In this document: piece by piece, positions 10,639-22,215 of the stretch
Numbering within the stretch: the stretch's first letter is position 1
Layout of the letters: every line of letters starts with the position of its first letter
NCBI GenBank assembly: GCA_022457065.1
Contig: JAJGBQ010000007.1
Coordinates: 2,738,866-2,802,865, forward strand
Source: Curvularia sp. ZM96
Lineage: Eukaryota; Ascomycota; Dothideomycetes; Pleosporales; Pleosporaceae
Length of the DNA stretch: 64,000 bases
Reading direction: 5' to 3'
Made by a program: the position numbers and the translations under genes
The notes under the pieces: generated by a model
Database searches by the model: none
The model's input: only the letters and a program-made list of their open reading frames with translations
Told to the model about the DNA's origin: nothing

Positions 10639-11038
10639 TATCTTATATTTATTTGCGCTATATAGGTCTAAAGTAGGCTCTTTTAGGCCATAATGTGGTG
10701 GTTGTGGTGAGGGCTTGGCAAAAGTGGCTCGCGAACCCATGTGGCTCGCGAACCCATAAGGCACGTTATAGAAATATGCCACGAGTCTATACAATAATAG
10801 CAGGTATAAGGAAGCTAGAGAGCTAGAGATACAGGCGATGTAGATAAGCAAGAGAGTGCTTGGCGACGAGCATTCTAACGTACTAGCTAGTATACATAAT
10901 CTTGCTTATACGCTACATTTACAAGATCGTCGAGAGAAGGCTTTTACGATAATAGAAAGATGCTTCCAGTCGCGCCAGCGCAATCTTAGTAGGCAACACC
11001 CTAATACGCGATCGTCGCTCGAGGCGTTAAGTAGCTAG

Positions 11039-11477
11039 CAAATAGAATAAATTCAACAACTCATAACACGTTTATAATACATGCTACTAAGTCGCGGAGT
11101 TTCAAGCGTTTAAGTATATTGATCTAACATAGCCTTCTAAAGGTTTCATAAATATAGTCTATTTACTAAATACGCATTCTCTGCCACAATTAGTACTTGT
11201 CGAAAGGGTATGTCGACATAAGCTGGAAGAGTAGCTTTTTGTAACTCACGTGCGCGACTAGACAGACGCCTGTCGCAGGGCCTAGAACATCACTCTCCAA
11301 GGCACAGTCCTCAGCCACAACTCGCAGCAAGGGTCGCAGACATCTCAGCACACTACTACATGGCCAACATCGCTTTAAGACGCACGGCTAGTCAGCCGCA
11401 TTCTAACAATCCTGTGATCTACGCGGAAAAACTGCCAGACTACATAGTTCCTACCTTAAAGTAACCTTTTATAACTA
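11039..11477. other. Non-coding DNA between NLR remnant and next transposon relic
   Basis: No gene seen. The segment 11200-11450 is less RIP-mutated than its surroundings and has no recognised similarity within the window. Confidence 0.5.
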
Positions 11478-11870
11478 ACGTACCTCACGAGTTGCCCGCT
11501 CACATAGGTTACCCTCCTACTTTTGCCTAGACTCTACTAAAACTACTATATTATAGCCTAAAATAGCCTACTTTAAACCTATATAGTGTAATATAATATA
11601 AAATATTATTTTTAATTTACTTCTACTACTTACTTATACGTTTATATATTATATCTAGTTCTATTATACTATCTATACTATCTTTAGAATAGTTTACCTA
11701 CTTTAGTATATTTCTACTTTTTTAACTTCTTTCTATTACTACGCGCTCTAAAGTCTTAAAGAGTAGATAAGTGCGCCCTATCTTTAACTAATAAGATTCT
11801 CTTTACTTAAACCTACTCTCTTTCATGTAATTTTCCTCGTGTTATAGTCTTATTTACTATTTTAAGCTTA

Positions 11871-13717
11871 ACGTAGTTCACAAGCGAGCCGCCACCCCAA
11901 GCAAGCCACCACCTCCTTACTAGCACCTCAACTTCGCAACATTATCACAGCTATTTAACACAGTATATTAAAAATCGTAATAAGCTAGTTTACTTCTTAG
12001 ATCTATTGCTATTACTACTACTATTAATTTCTACTTTATGGGTGTGCGCGTTGTGCCTAGTCTCCTTATAATGCTTATAGCGCCTCTCTCCTCGTACCCT
12101 CTTTAACGCACTCTTGCCACTATTATAACTACTACCCGTCTATTTAGCTAATAAGTTCTATATCTTACTAGTAGTAAGAGTTTCTTCTATCTAGATATAT
12201 TATTACTTATAGCTCTTGCGCTTATTTAATTTATCTAGAGCTGCTTAAAGAGTACTTATTTCCTCTATTATAAGCGTTATATTATATACTATTTACTAAG
12301 CCCTCTTACTTAGTTACGCGATCTACTTAATAAGTAAATTAGTAGAAGACCTATAACGTTTTCTTACGCTCTCTTAAATAAGACTAATTTAAGACTTAAC
12401 TTCGCGCGCGTTACGTAGTGTCTACGCCTTCTAGGCGGCTATCTATTATAGTAATAGTACTAGTATCTATACTACTATATTAAGCTTTAATAGTATAGTC
12501 TATAGATTATATAGGACTAGACTAGTACCTCTAAAGCCTACCTAGATATTCTCTCGTGTAATAGACTGCTTAAAAGCAGTCTTAAACGCTAGTAGGAAGG
12601 TCTTCTTACTAATATAGCTAGTGCAGTTTCGTGCTAAGCTTAAGATTATATCGCTATACTTATACTTTAAAGATAAGAAATAGGTAATATTAAGAGGCTA
12701 TAATAGATAAGATAAGTATAAAGGTATATAAAAAAGAATAATATTCTTCTTCTTATAGAGATCTTAAAATTTAATAGAGCTATAGCTCTTATAGCTATTA
12801 ATAATTAGTAGTTAATACCTACTTATAGTATAGCTCTTTATATAGGTATTAAAGTGCTCTAATTACGTAAGAGTAAGCTAGTTATTCGTCTAGCTATTAT
12901 AACTAACTTTAAGAACCTAGTTAGAAGGTAAGTTCTTAAACTAATCGTTAATAAGTAACTTGCCCGTAAAGATAACGAAAGAGAGTAGCTAGCGACCTAA
13001 CGCACCCACGCTCTAGATTATAGTAACCTACTTATAGTTACCTAGCTATATACGCTTTCTTTTACTAGAACTATTTAAGTCTATAATAACTAACTATAAT
13101 AAAATCTTACCTATTATAAAGCTAGTCTTATTAAAGTTATAGATATCTTTATCTATAATATCTTACTTCTTCTTTATCCTCTTAACTAGATCGAACTAGC
13201 GCTAGATAGCGACTAGATTCTCGCAGGTAGCTTACTAGTAATTATAGAGATAGCTCTAGTGCGTATAGAGCTTAAGAGTTCTCTTAACAAAGTTATTAAT
13301 CTAGTTCTTGCTAACATAGTTGCTCCTACGCTTATATAATAGTTTATTAGCTATTACTTAAACGTTAGTCTTTATAGAGGCAAATCCTCGCCTAGACTTC
13401 TTAAGAATAGAGTAAACTATTATCTCCTCTTCTAGTTTACCTAAGCGCTTTAAATTTAGCCTATAGTCGCGTCTAGAACGTGTTCTAGCGCGTTACTCTT
13501 AAATTATTATTTAGGGGACGTTATATATCTCTATAGCACGTTTTACACATTAAACACATTATAACTAAATATTAAGAAAAGTAAGTTAAAGATTTAGTTC
13601 GTTATAGATAGATTAAGAGTAGTGTAGTTAAGACATAACGCGTTATAGTAGTAACGTGGACATACTAGTAAGGAGGTGGCGGCTCGCTTAGGGTGGCGGC
13701 TCGCTTATGAACCACGT
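11871..13717 (-). mobile_element. Pogo/Fot1-like transposon, copy B (1,847 bp)
   Basis: Complete element with TA at 11869-11870 and 13718-13719. The TIR scaffold matches the other copies (18-nt constant end, 9-nt spacer), but its repeated 8-nt block is CCGCCACC. The left end shows three C-to-T/G-to-A changes (ACGTAGTTCA, CAAGCAAG, CCACCACC). Heavily RIP-mutated. Confidence 0.92.
11990..13636 (-). pseudogene. Copy B transposase, RIP-inactivated (549-codon frame)
   Basis: The frame from ATG 13636 to TAA 11990 is 1,647 nt, identical in length to copies C, D and the one at 31025, so decay was by substitution only. TAG and TAA stops fill it. The HTH region around YNVP and the RARTRSRRDY segment that follows align without gaps with the other copies but differ at the recognition-helix positions. 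No product is expected. Confidence 0.85.
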
Positions 13718-14224
13718 TAGTAATTATCTTTTACGCTAATACTAACTTATACGTAATAATAGCTACTCTCTTTAAGATTTTCTTAAAGGCCTCTATAATA
13801 GATATTAGTAAACTATCTATATATCTCTAAAGCCTGTACTTTAATAACGTTAATTATAACTCTAATTCTAGAGTATTACTAGAGATTTATAATACCTAGG
13901 GCTATGTTACAAGTAACAGCGAAAGGATCTCTCCTGACGAGGGCCGCAGGCTAGAGGCCATTAGGCGCCACGTCAAAAGGTAATAATCACCGCGGGGCGG
14001 CGATCACGTAATGTGCTATCTTGCTAAGGCTAGCTATCTAAGATAGTAGTGTATAAAGAGATAGCTACACTATTACAACTATCTCGCATAAGGGAGATAG
14101 ACGAGATAGCAGAACTAGAGGTAATAGATATAAGAATAGGTTAGATTTTATTATTATATTTATTATAGTTAACTCTTATAAGTTCTTCTCTTATATAGAT
14201 TAATACTTAGTTATTCTATTACTA

Positions 14225-16071
14225 ACGTGGTTCACAAGCGAGTCGATCACCCAAGCGAGTCGATCACGCTCCACCGGCGCGTCGACGGCGACACTACAAC
14301 GCGTGATGACTCAACAACGCATTACTCAGACTTTCTATACTAAATCAGATCTTCAACTTGCTCTCTTTAACTCCTAATCGCAACGTGTTCTAAGCTAAAG
14401 ACGTGCTACCTCTATCTATAACGTGCCTTACAGTACTCTGTCTAACTAACGCACTAGAAAGCGCCCCCGACGCGACTGCGAACCGAACTCGAAGCGCCTA
14501 AATAAGCTAGAAGAGGAGGCTGTAGTTAGGCGTATTCTTGAGGAGTCTGCGCGAGGATTTGCGCCTATAAAGCCTAACGTTCGAGCAATAGCTGATAAAC
14601 TACTGCATAAGCGTGGGAGCAACCCTGTTAGTAAGAACTAGATTAACAACTTTATTAAGAGAACTCCTAAGCTCCGTACGCGCTAGAGCCGTCCCTACGA
14701 TTACTAGCGAGCTACCTGCAAGAACCTAGCGGCTATCTAGCACTAGTTCGACTTAGTCTAGGCAACAAAGTAGAAGTAGGGTATCGTGGACGATAATATC
14801 TACAACTTTGACGAAACTAGCTTTATAATAGGCAAGATTTTATTATAGTTAGTTATTATAGTATTAGAAGATTATAGCAAAAAGAAGCGGATATAGCTAG
14901 GCAACCGTAAGTAGGTTACTATAATCTAAGGCGTGGGCGCGTTAGGTCGCTAGCTACCTCTCTTTATTATCTTTGCGGGCAAGGTGCTTATTAACGTCTA
15001 GTTTAAAGACCTGCCTACTAACTAGGTTCTTAAAGTTAGTCCTAATAGCTAGACGAACAATTAGCTTGCTCTTGCGTAGTTAGAGTACTTTAATACCTAT
15101 ATAAAGAGGTAGACTATAGATAGGTATTAACTACTTATTATTAATGGCTATAAGAGCCACTACTCCGTTAAATTTTAAGATCTTTATAAGAAGAAGAATA
15201 TTATTCTTCTCTATATGCCTGCGCACTCGTCTTATCTATTATAGCCCCTTAATATCGCCTGCTTCTCGCCGTTAAAGCGCAAGTATGGCGACTTAATCTT
15301 AGGCTTAGCACGCAACTGTACTAACTATATTAGTAAGAAGACCTTCCTACTAGTCTTTAAGACTACTTTTAAGTAGTCTATTACGAAGAAGAATATCTAA
15401 GCTAGCTTTAGAGGCGCTAGTCTAGTCCTATATAACCCACAGGCTATACTATTAAAACTTAATATAGTAGTATAGACACTATATTAATTACCGCGACAGA
15501 TAGCTACCTAGGAGGCGCAGACACTACGCAACGCGCGCGAAGTTGATACTTAAATTAGTCTTATTCAAGAGAGCGTGAGAAAGCGCTATAGGTCTTCTAC
15601 TAATTTACTTACTAAGTAGATCGCGTAGTTGAGTAAGGGGGCTTAGTAGATAGCATATAAGATAGTACTTTTAATAGAGAAAATAACCACCCTTTAAGAA
15701 GCTCTAGACGAATTAAACAAGCGTAAAAGCCGTAAGCGGCGATACGTACAGATAGAAGAGACTCTTACTATAGGCGAGGTACAAGAAGTATTAGCTAAAT
15801 AGGCAGGTAGTAGTCGTGGCGACGGTAAGAGTGCGTCAAAGAGGGTGCGAGAAGAGAGGCGGTGCGGGCGTTATAACCAGACTAGACACAACGTTCGCAC
15901 CTGCGCAGTTAAGATAGATAGTACAAGTAATAGTAGCGATTCTAATAATTAATTTAGTATATTATAATAGTTTATTAACTATAATAAAAGACTATAATAA
16001 CGTATTGACGTCGACGCGCTAGTGGAGCGTGATCGACTCGCTTGGGTGATCGACTCGCTTGTGAACCACGT
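14225..16071 (+). mobile_element. Pogo/Fot1-like transposon, copy C (1,847 bp)
   Basis: Complete, with TA at 14223-14224 and 16072-16073. Both TIRs carry the 8-nt block TCGATCAC twice between the constant segments ACGTGGTTCACAAGCGAG and CCAAGCGAG; the four block copies are identical. It sits inside LTR-like copy 2. Confidence 0.94.
14306..15952 (+). pseudogene. Copy C transposase, RIP-damaged (549-codon frame)
   Basis: ATG 14306 to TAA 15950-15952, 1,647 nt. The N-terminus MTQQRITQTFYTKSDLQL is followed by the HTH (IYNVPYSTLSN) and the basic segment RTRKRPRRDC. The DDE core is visible (IYNFDETSF with Gly to Ser; LLIINGYKSHYS with Asp to Asn; LNIACFSPLKRKYG). The C-terminus has a Ser/Arg-rich stretch and a CCHC-like CGRYNQTRHNVRTC. 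At least 40 TAG/TAA codons make it dead, but the frame is indel-free. Confidence 0.88.
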
Positions 16072-16221
16072 TATAGAATTAATTATTACTTTATTCTTAG
16101 TTAAACTCCTATAACTCTTTTCTACTACGAATCGCTAGAAATAATTGCATAGAATACTTTGTATAAGTCTTACCCTAACCTAGACCGAGACTAAGTGAGT
16201 ATAGCGAACCCCCGTGTAATA

Positions 16222-17228
16222 TATAGTTTGATTGTCTTACTAACCTAACAGATTAGAGTTTCTAATCAATCCTCTTATTTAATAAATTCCCTTTGTTCAA
16301 AGTAGTCTTAGCTCCAACATTACTTCTATTATATTTTATATCTAGCCTACTCTAGACATGTAGAGTCTATCTAGGCCGCATACTAAAGGCTAATAATAAT
16401 ATAACTAAGATTAAATAAGACTAGGATAAGCGGGCTAGGGCACACGTGTAGCTATATTTATCTATAAAAAGCTATACTGCTAAATATTCTCTAATATAAG
16501 AGATGACGGGTAAACAAATTCTTTAAAGTATCTCGCCACTATATTAGAAACACTATAATATAATTAGTCGTGTGTACGGTAGAACTAATGCTTACTATCT
16601 ACCTAAGCAGCGTTAAGCAAGACCTAATTAGGAATAAGGAATAATTCAAAGTCTTTTTTAGCGCCTAGTATTATACGTACATTAGCTTAGTGCTCATAAA
16701 TCCTAGTTAATATAGGTTAGAAGGCTTTGTTCTACATACTATACTTAACGTAATGCTAAGTTAGCTACTTGATAATTGCTTCTTCGTGTTGTAAGTAACT
16801 TAGCACATGCAAAAGCAAACTACTTAGCATACTAGGCAATCGTGCTACTAGAAATACAGGGGTATAATAATGTAAACTATCTTGTATTTTATATATAGCA
16901 TATGTTAAATGCCGTGTCTTGTGTTATTGAAGTTTTTAATGCAATTTTACTCTTATTTATAAATAGGTTATAGCTCTATAACTTAGTTTAAATTAGTATT
17001 TATTTATTAGTAGATTAGTAGTATGCTAAGTAGTAACTTTAATAGTATATAGCGTCTTTACTACTTTATTATAGTCTTCTTGAATAGAATATTGCTAGTA
17101 AGTAATTTAACTACTAACTATATCTTACTAAAGTATTACTAAGCTAACTAGAGAAGTAGTAAACTCTGTCAGAGTCTAGCTTAGTCTCTAGGTTATCTAT
17201 AGTTATTATTATATCTTTAAAGTATTTA
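16222..17228. other. AT-rich RIP-mutated filler
   Basis: About 1 kb between the LTR-like repeat and copy D. No open frame above background and no similarity to other parts of the window that I can see. Confidence 0.5.
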
Positions 17229-19075
17229 ACGTGGTTCACAAGCGAGCGAGCGTACCAAGCGAGCGAGCGTATCCCCACCAGCGCGTCAACTTCGAGACGT
17301 TATCACGCGCTTTTATCACAGTTAATAAACTATTATAATATACGAAATTAATTGTTAGAATCGCTATAATTACTTGTACTATCTATCTTAACCGCGCAGG
17401 TACGAACGTTGTGTCTAGTCTGGTTGTAACGCCCGTATCGCCTCTCTCCTCGCACCCTCTTCGACGCACTCTTACTACTACCACGACTGCTATCTGCCTG
17501 TTTAGCTAGTACTTCTTGTATCTCGCTAATGGTAAGAGTCTCTTCTGTCCGTACGTATTGCCGCTTACGGCTCTTACGCTTTATTGCTGTATCTAGAGCT
17601 GCTTTAAGACTACCTACTTTCTCGCGTAGTAACACTATCTTATGTGCTATCTGTTGTATATCTTTACTAAGCTACGCGATCTTTTCGTCTAAAGAGCTTG
17701 TAGAAGATCTAGGGCGGTTTCTTACTCTCTATTAAATAAGAGTACTTTGAGCCTTAACTTCGCGCGCGTTGCGTGGTGTCTGCGCCTCCTAGGTAGCTAC
17801 CTGTTGTGGTGATTGTTTTGGCGTCTGCACTACTACATTAAGCTTTAATAGCATAGCCTGTAGGTTATGTGGGACTAGTTAAGCGCCTCTAAAGCTAGCT
17901 TGGATATTCTCCTTCGTAATAGACTGCTTAAAAGCAGCCTTAAAGGTAGGTAGGAAGGTCTTCTTACTAATATAGTTAGTGCGATTGCGTGCTAAGCCTA
18001 AGATTACGTCGCCATACTTACGCTTTAACGGCGAGAAGTAGGCGACGTTAAGGGGCTATAATAGATGAGACGAGTGTGTAGGTATATAGAGAAGAATAAT
18101 ATTCTTCTTCTTATAAAGATCTTAAAATTTAATAGAGTAATAGCTTTTATAGCTATTAATAATAAGTAGTCGATACCTACCTATAGTGTGCCTCTTTATA
18201 TGGGTATTAAAGTGCTCTAGCCACGTAAGAGTAAGCTAATTATTCGTCTAGCTATTAGGGCTGACTTTAAGCACCTAGTTAGTAGGCAGGTGCTTAAACT
18301 AGACGTTGATAAGCATCTTGCCCGCAAAGATAACGAAGAGTAGTAGCTAGCGATCTAACGCGCCTACGCCTTAGATTATAGTAACCTACTGACGGTTACC
18401 TAGCTAGATCTGCTTCTTTTTACTATATTCTTCTAAGCCTGTGATAACTAACTATGATAAAATCTTGCCTATTATAAAGCTAGTTTCGTTAAAGTTATAG
18501 ATATCGTCGTCCACGATACCCTACTTCTACTTTGTCGCCTTGACTAGATCGAACTAGCGTTGGATAGCTGCTGGATCTTCGTAGGTAGCTCGCTGGTGAT
18601 TGTAAGGACGGCTCTAGCGTATACGGAGCTTAGGAGTTCGCTTAATAAAGTTATTAACCTAGTTCTTGCTAATAGGGTCGCTGGCGCGCTTATATAGGAG
18701 TTTATTAGCTATTACTTGAACGTTAGGCTTTATAGGCGTAAATTCTCGCGTAGACTCTTTAAGAATACGCTTAACTATAGCCTCCTCTTCTAGCTTATTT
18801 AGGCGCTTTGAGTTCGGTTTACAGTCGCGTTGAAAGCGTCTCCTAGCGCGTTGATGCTTAAGTGTTAATTTAGGAAGATTATATATTCTAGTAGCACGAT
18901 AACTACTTTAAACGCGTTAAAAACTAATATTAGAAAGAGTAAGCTGTAGATCTGCTTTAGTGTAAGTAGACTGGGCGTTATGTTGTTGAGGCATTTCGCG
19001 TTTTCGTCTGAACGTTGACGCGCTGGTGGGGATACGCTCGCTCGCTTGGTACGCTCGCTCGCTTGTGAACCACGT
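17229..19075 (-). mobile_element. Pogo/Fot1-like transposon, copy D (1,847 bp)
   Basis: Complete, with TA at 17227-17228 and 19076-19077. The 8-nt TIR block is CGAGCGTA, present twice in each TIR and identical in all four positions; the constant segments equal those of the other copies. Moderately RIP-mutated; the right TIR is clean. Confidence 0.94.
17348..18994 (-). pseudogene. Copy D transposase, RIP-damaged (549-codon frame)
   Basis: ATG 18994 to TAA 17348, again 1,647 nt. The N-terminus MPQQHNAQSTYTKADLQL is followed by the HTH (IYNLPKLTLKHQ) and RARRRFQRDC. The DDE segments are recognisable (IYNFDETSF, Gly to Ser; LNVACFSPLKRKYG). A clean C-terminal stretch at 17348-17635 includes KSRKRQYVRTEETLTISEIQ and a damaged CCHC knuckle (RRYGRYNQTRHNVRTC, Cys to Tyr twice). 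Inactive. Confidence 0.88.
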
Positions 19076-19077
19076 TA

Positions 19078-20150
19078 TAACTTAAGTATACTAGTTATAT
19101 TATCTACTAAGTAAGTAACTATAGCTTCTTAGACTATACTATCTATAAGAGTATAGATAGTATAAGACTATAGTACTTATTAGAGTAGATAATAGTAGAC
19201 TAGTTACTATAGTAGTTACTAAGAGTAGAGAGAAATATAAGTAGAAAGTTATATTCTAGTTATAGATAAATTTAAAGAGTAGATAGATTATATTATTATA
19301 AGATTAATATTCTATCTCTAACTACTATAAAAGCTTTATATACTATCTATTTCCAAGCACGTAACTGGTTAGGTGGCGTAAGTCACCTAACTAGTCACAC
19401 TGTGCACTAGCACATCATCTCTTAACTTACTATATTTATATAATAATACAAATAGATGTGCAAAGGAGAGAGTGTTAACACAATTGTAGATATAACTTGA
19501 AGCTTACAACAAAACGTCATAGTTAGAGATTAGACTAGCCTAGTTTTTAGTAATAGAAGAATTAAGGTAGAGCGTAGGAGTAATAGTGCTAGAGGAAGTT
19601 CTATGAGAGAAATAGGAAGAGTAGAGATTAATTATTACTGTACGGAACTAGGGTGCTTAGCCCTAGATAGATGCATAGGACTTAAATGCTAGGTAGGTGT
19701 CCTAGCTGCGGATTTTTCGTATTCTTTGTATTCTCCTACTTAATAACCTCTTCGTTCCTTCCTCTAGTGTTAAATGCGGCTTCTTTCTACATACCTCTAT
19801 GAGGAACTTCAGATGAGTACTGGCGTCATCCGCGGAGAAGGCAGTCTTCCGCAGTCGACGGTGAAGACTAGGTGGAGACTTCATGCCCACATAACGTTGA
19901 CACAATGTGACAACGATGCAGAGGAAAAGCTCGGACCCGCCAAAATACAGTATTATTGTAGCGACTAGTGTGGTACACAGAAACGCAGCAAGGGCTGAGT
20001 TTTGTGTTTCTGCACTCTATCATCAAAAACTCATTGCTGCCATGTCGATCAACGGCCAAAACAGTAGGTCGGGTACAACATCACAGAAAAAGGTCAGAGC
20101 AGCAATTCACGAAATAGCGAAACCGTCTTGATTCGCCAACAACCCATGCT
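19078..20150. other. Transition from RIP-mutated DNA to clean gene island
   Basis: 19078-19600 is AT-rich and TAG-rich; from about 19640 the composition becomes normal. Short overlapping frames at 19700-20130 have no recognisable product and include the probable 3' flank of the phospholipase B gene. Confidence 0.5.
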
Positions 20151-20154
20151 ATAG

Positions 20155-22215
20155 CTAGTGTACAAGGACAAAGATGACTATCAGACTAACAAATAAACTA
20201 CTGGGTATTAACTTGATAGAGCTACCACTGTCCGAATCTCCGTTGGCAGAGGTAAGATAGAGTGTAGGGTTGTACTGTGGCGCTTTTTCAACTACCGTGC
20301 CGTTCCAGCAGTATTGAGCAAAGCAACGTTGGCATACTTCAGGAATCTGGTGTTTGTTGCGCTCTAAACTTCTGGACAGGATAGCGCATCCAATACAAGT
20401 AGGCCAGGTTGAAGCTCCTTCGCGCGTAGCATTTGCTTGGGTAGCCATATTGTATCCATTTTGAATCATCTTGTTTCGATCTTCAATACTAAATGAGAGT
20501 TTTCCAAAAGTCGAAGTATTAGACCAGAAGCTATAGGGTGAGTTTGGAAGATAGACAATAATAGGTGGGATATTATTGCCTTTGGTAACGTTCGTACTAT
20601 TACATCCAAAAAATGTCGGACGGTTGTTCATCCCTAGAGCAGAGAAGGTATCTTGGCCTGGGATGTATGGAAACGAGGTCTGATTCATGATGCTGGAACT
20701 GGCGCGAAGATAGGTGGTTATAAGTGCCTTGCCGCTCGGCCATTTCTGAGTCTCTGAATTGGATGTAGAGTCGACGGCAAAGACGACATCAACATTGCGT
20801 ACTGGCTGGATGAGTGGATGGAGGGGAATATTCTGGCCATCTTCACCGCCATCGACAAGTGTAAGCGTATAGTTGCCTGCATTCGGATTCGTTTCGTTAT
20901 GGTAATTGAAGAAAGGGTTCGGTGAATAATCAGCGATGTCGTTTCCCTCTTCGCCAATCCTTTCTAAAATCTTTGAGACGAGTTTTTTGAGAAGACTGGG
21001 TATGCTTTTATTTTTTTCAAGCCGTAAGAAGAATTGATTGAATAGAGAGGCGCTGGTCCCAAGCACAAAGCCAAGATTGTCGAATCCAGTTACGCATTTT
21101 TGGTTATCTGACAGCTTTCCGCCATCAAATTTAGAGCCAATATACTCCAAAGGGGCGAAGCCATATGTCGTTGGATCAAAGGAACCCATCTCGAAGGGAT
21201 TAATCTCAAAAACAGTAGAGTTTAGCGAAACGATTAGCTCTCCTGGTGAACGTTCGTCCGCCACGATGATAGGCATTGGTGCTTTGCCAGTGGAAAAGTC
21301 ATTGTCGTTTTGGATGGATGAAAATGTGTATGCTGGGATTGTTAGTTGCTGGGCGTGTGCGATCAGGTCAGAAACGTACCCGAGCCTCCTTTGGTAGCAT
21401 TGAGAAGCTGGAAAGAGAGGGCCCGACCGTAAAGGTCAGTAATGGAGGTGCTGAAGATACCATCCAGAGCTTTGGACTTCTGCTTCACTGCATCGACGAT
21501 GTTTGCAAAATATTGAGCGGTGGAGAAGATTTGGATACCGCGAGCCGGAGGTCCTTCTAGCAAAGAATTCTGGAGCTGCCAGATAGGGGTGTTTTCACCT
21601 TCTCTTGTGATTGCTTCCACAGAAGTGAAGTTGTTAGCAAAAATACTTCCGATCAACCAGCCTCCACCGGACAGTGCTGATATATACGTTGATGATTGCA
21701 ACAGCCCACCAAGATGCCCTGCATTTGTAGAATTTGAAGTGCGACTATCGAACGCAGCCAAAACACCAGCGCCGTTCAGCATAGCCCGATAGCCTCCACC
21801 TGAGAATGCGATAGCGACATTCGGTAACGCACTGTAATTGCCCTTGTAGGCATCAAAATATTGTCTGGCATCGAAATCCTTGATGCCAACACGTTGAAGA
21901 AACTCGACCATAGAGTCCAAAGAATCTGGCCTTCGTTTTTTCAGCCATTTCTCCTCTTCCATAGATAGCCGCTCAGCGGATCGGATACTTGGACGTGTTG
22001 AAGGGCAGTCAACTTCAGTGGGGGCGTAGCCATCGAGTGCCTGTGGAGAGGCACGCTGCCACAAGACAGCATCAGAGGGAGAGGAGGCGACATGAGCTTC
22101 TCGGGCAGATATAGCGCCTATTATTTGGTTAAATCTACTAGTAGACGGAGCACAAGGAAGACGTACAACTTGCTACATTGATGAGGACTAATATGGTTGG
22201 AATATTAACAAGCAT
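20155..22215 (-). CDS. GPI-anchored lysophospholipase / phospholipase B, three exons, intact
   Basis: Hydrolyses acyl esters of (lyso)phospholipids at the cell surface. Exons 22215-22167, 22117-21380 and 21332-20155; introns of 49 and 47 bp both start GTACGT and end AG. The coding length of 1,965 nt gives 654 residues, usual for fungal PLB. The signal peptide (MLVNIPTILVLINVASC, exon 1) is only reached through intron 1, which fits the reading frame exactly. Catalytic features: AFSGGGYRAML (Arg near residue 127), SALSGGGWLIGS with the nucleophile Ser near 166, and TLVDGGEDGQNIPLHPL with the catalytic Asp near 423. Many N-glycosylation sites and conserved cysteines are present. The C-terminus, SGSS followed by a hydrophobic tail to the end, is a GPI-attachment signal. 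It is divergently oriented to the PI-PLC gene, 1.36 kb away. No RIP damage. Confidence 0.93.

Larger units (their letters stand above)
8506..10766 (+). mobile_element. Pogo-like transposon, second family (1,862 bp without its nested MITE)
   Basis: The ends are inverted repeats. Left: ACGTGCCTT, then the 17-bp unit ATGGGTTCGCGAGCCAC twice, then TTTTGCC; the right end is the complement. The left TIR is split by a nested element at 8537-8927. TA duplications flank it at 8504-8505 and 10767-10768. It inserted into the NB-ARC/TPR gene. A truncated inverted relative lies at 11478-13904. The 17-bp period of the doubled TIR unit equals that of the 1,847-bp family, though the sequence differs. Confidence 0.88.
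7185..11038 (+). pseudogene. RIP-inactivated NB-ARC/TPR protein (fungal NLR-like), split by a transposon
   Basis: STAND NTPase of the type used in fungal non-self recognition: NB-ARC domain followed by kinesin-light-chain-like TPRs. The P-loop region at about 7420-7445 is degraded (the GLGGIGKT type has become RLSKISKL). QLYASVTQKLSIP and the Walker B-like YFLVFDNVDNI (7660-7692) follow, then the winged-helix end LVHALYTLLRT (about 8430). The gene is interrupted at 8505 by the transposon 8506-10766 and resumes at 10769 with LGDEHSNVLASIHNLAYTL and QHPNTRSSLEAL, two TPR units. The reading frame is continuous: the insertion plus TA duplication is 2,263 bp, which moves the frame by exactly the difference seen on the other side. 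The many TAG/TAA codons are explained by CAG, CAA or TGG changes. The N-terminal effector domain is not recognisable. Confidence 0.8.
11478..13904 (-). mobile_element. Truncated relic of the 8506-type pogo element, split by copy B
   Basis: Starts at a TIR (ACGTACCTC, then two 17-nt units ending CTCAC and CCTAC, then TTTTGCC) next to TA at 11476-11477. It is the inverse of the 3' part of the element at 8506: 11500-11868 matches 10400-10766 reversed, and 13720-13900 matches 10200-10375 reversed. The 1,847-bp copy B (11871-13717) sits inside it at a TA, and the LTR-like repeat at 13905 cuts off the rest. Only the C-terminal transposase half remains, fully RIP-mutated. Confidence 0.75.
13905..16221 (+). 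mobile_element. LTR-like repeat, copy 2, split by pogo copy C
   Basis: Begins TGTTACAAGTAACA (13905) and ends CCCCGTGTAATA (16221; original TGTAACA assumed). Without the nested 1,847-bp element and its TA it is 468 bp and matches 6691-7176 in inverted orientation. The first 120 bp are little mutated and GC-rich. It is inserted in the transposon relic ending at 13904. No internal retrotransposon genes are visible. Confidence 0.6.

Noticed and set aside
6691..16221. One large LTR retrotransposon bounded by two LTRs
   Set aside because: The two LTR-like copies are in opposite orientation, and the DNA between them is an NLR pseudogene and DNA transposons, not gag-pol.
20155..21276. A separate 373-residue gene starting at ATG 21276
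   Set aside because: It is exon 3 of the phospholipase B gene; the upstream exons join through introns with GTACGT donors and an exact frame.
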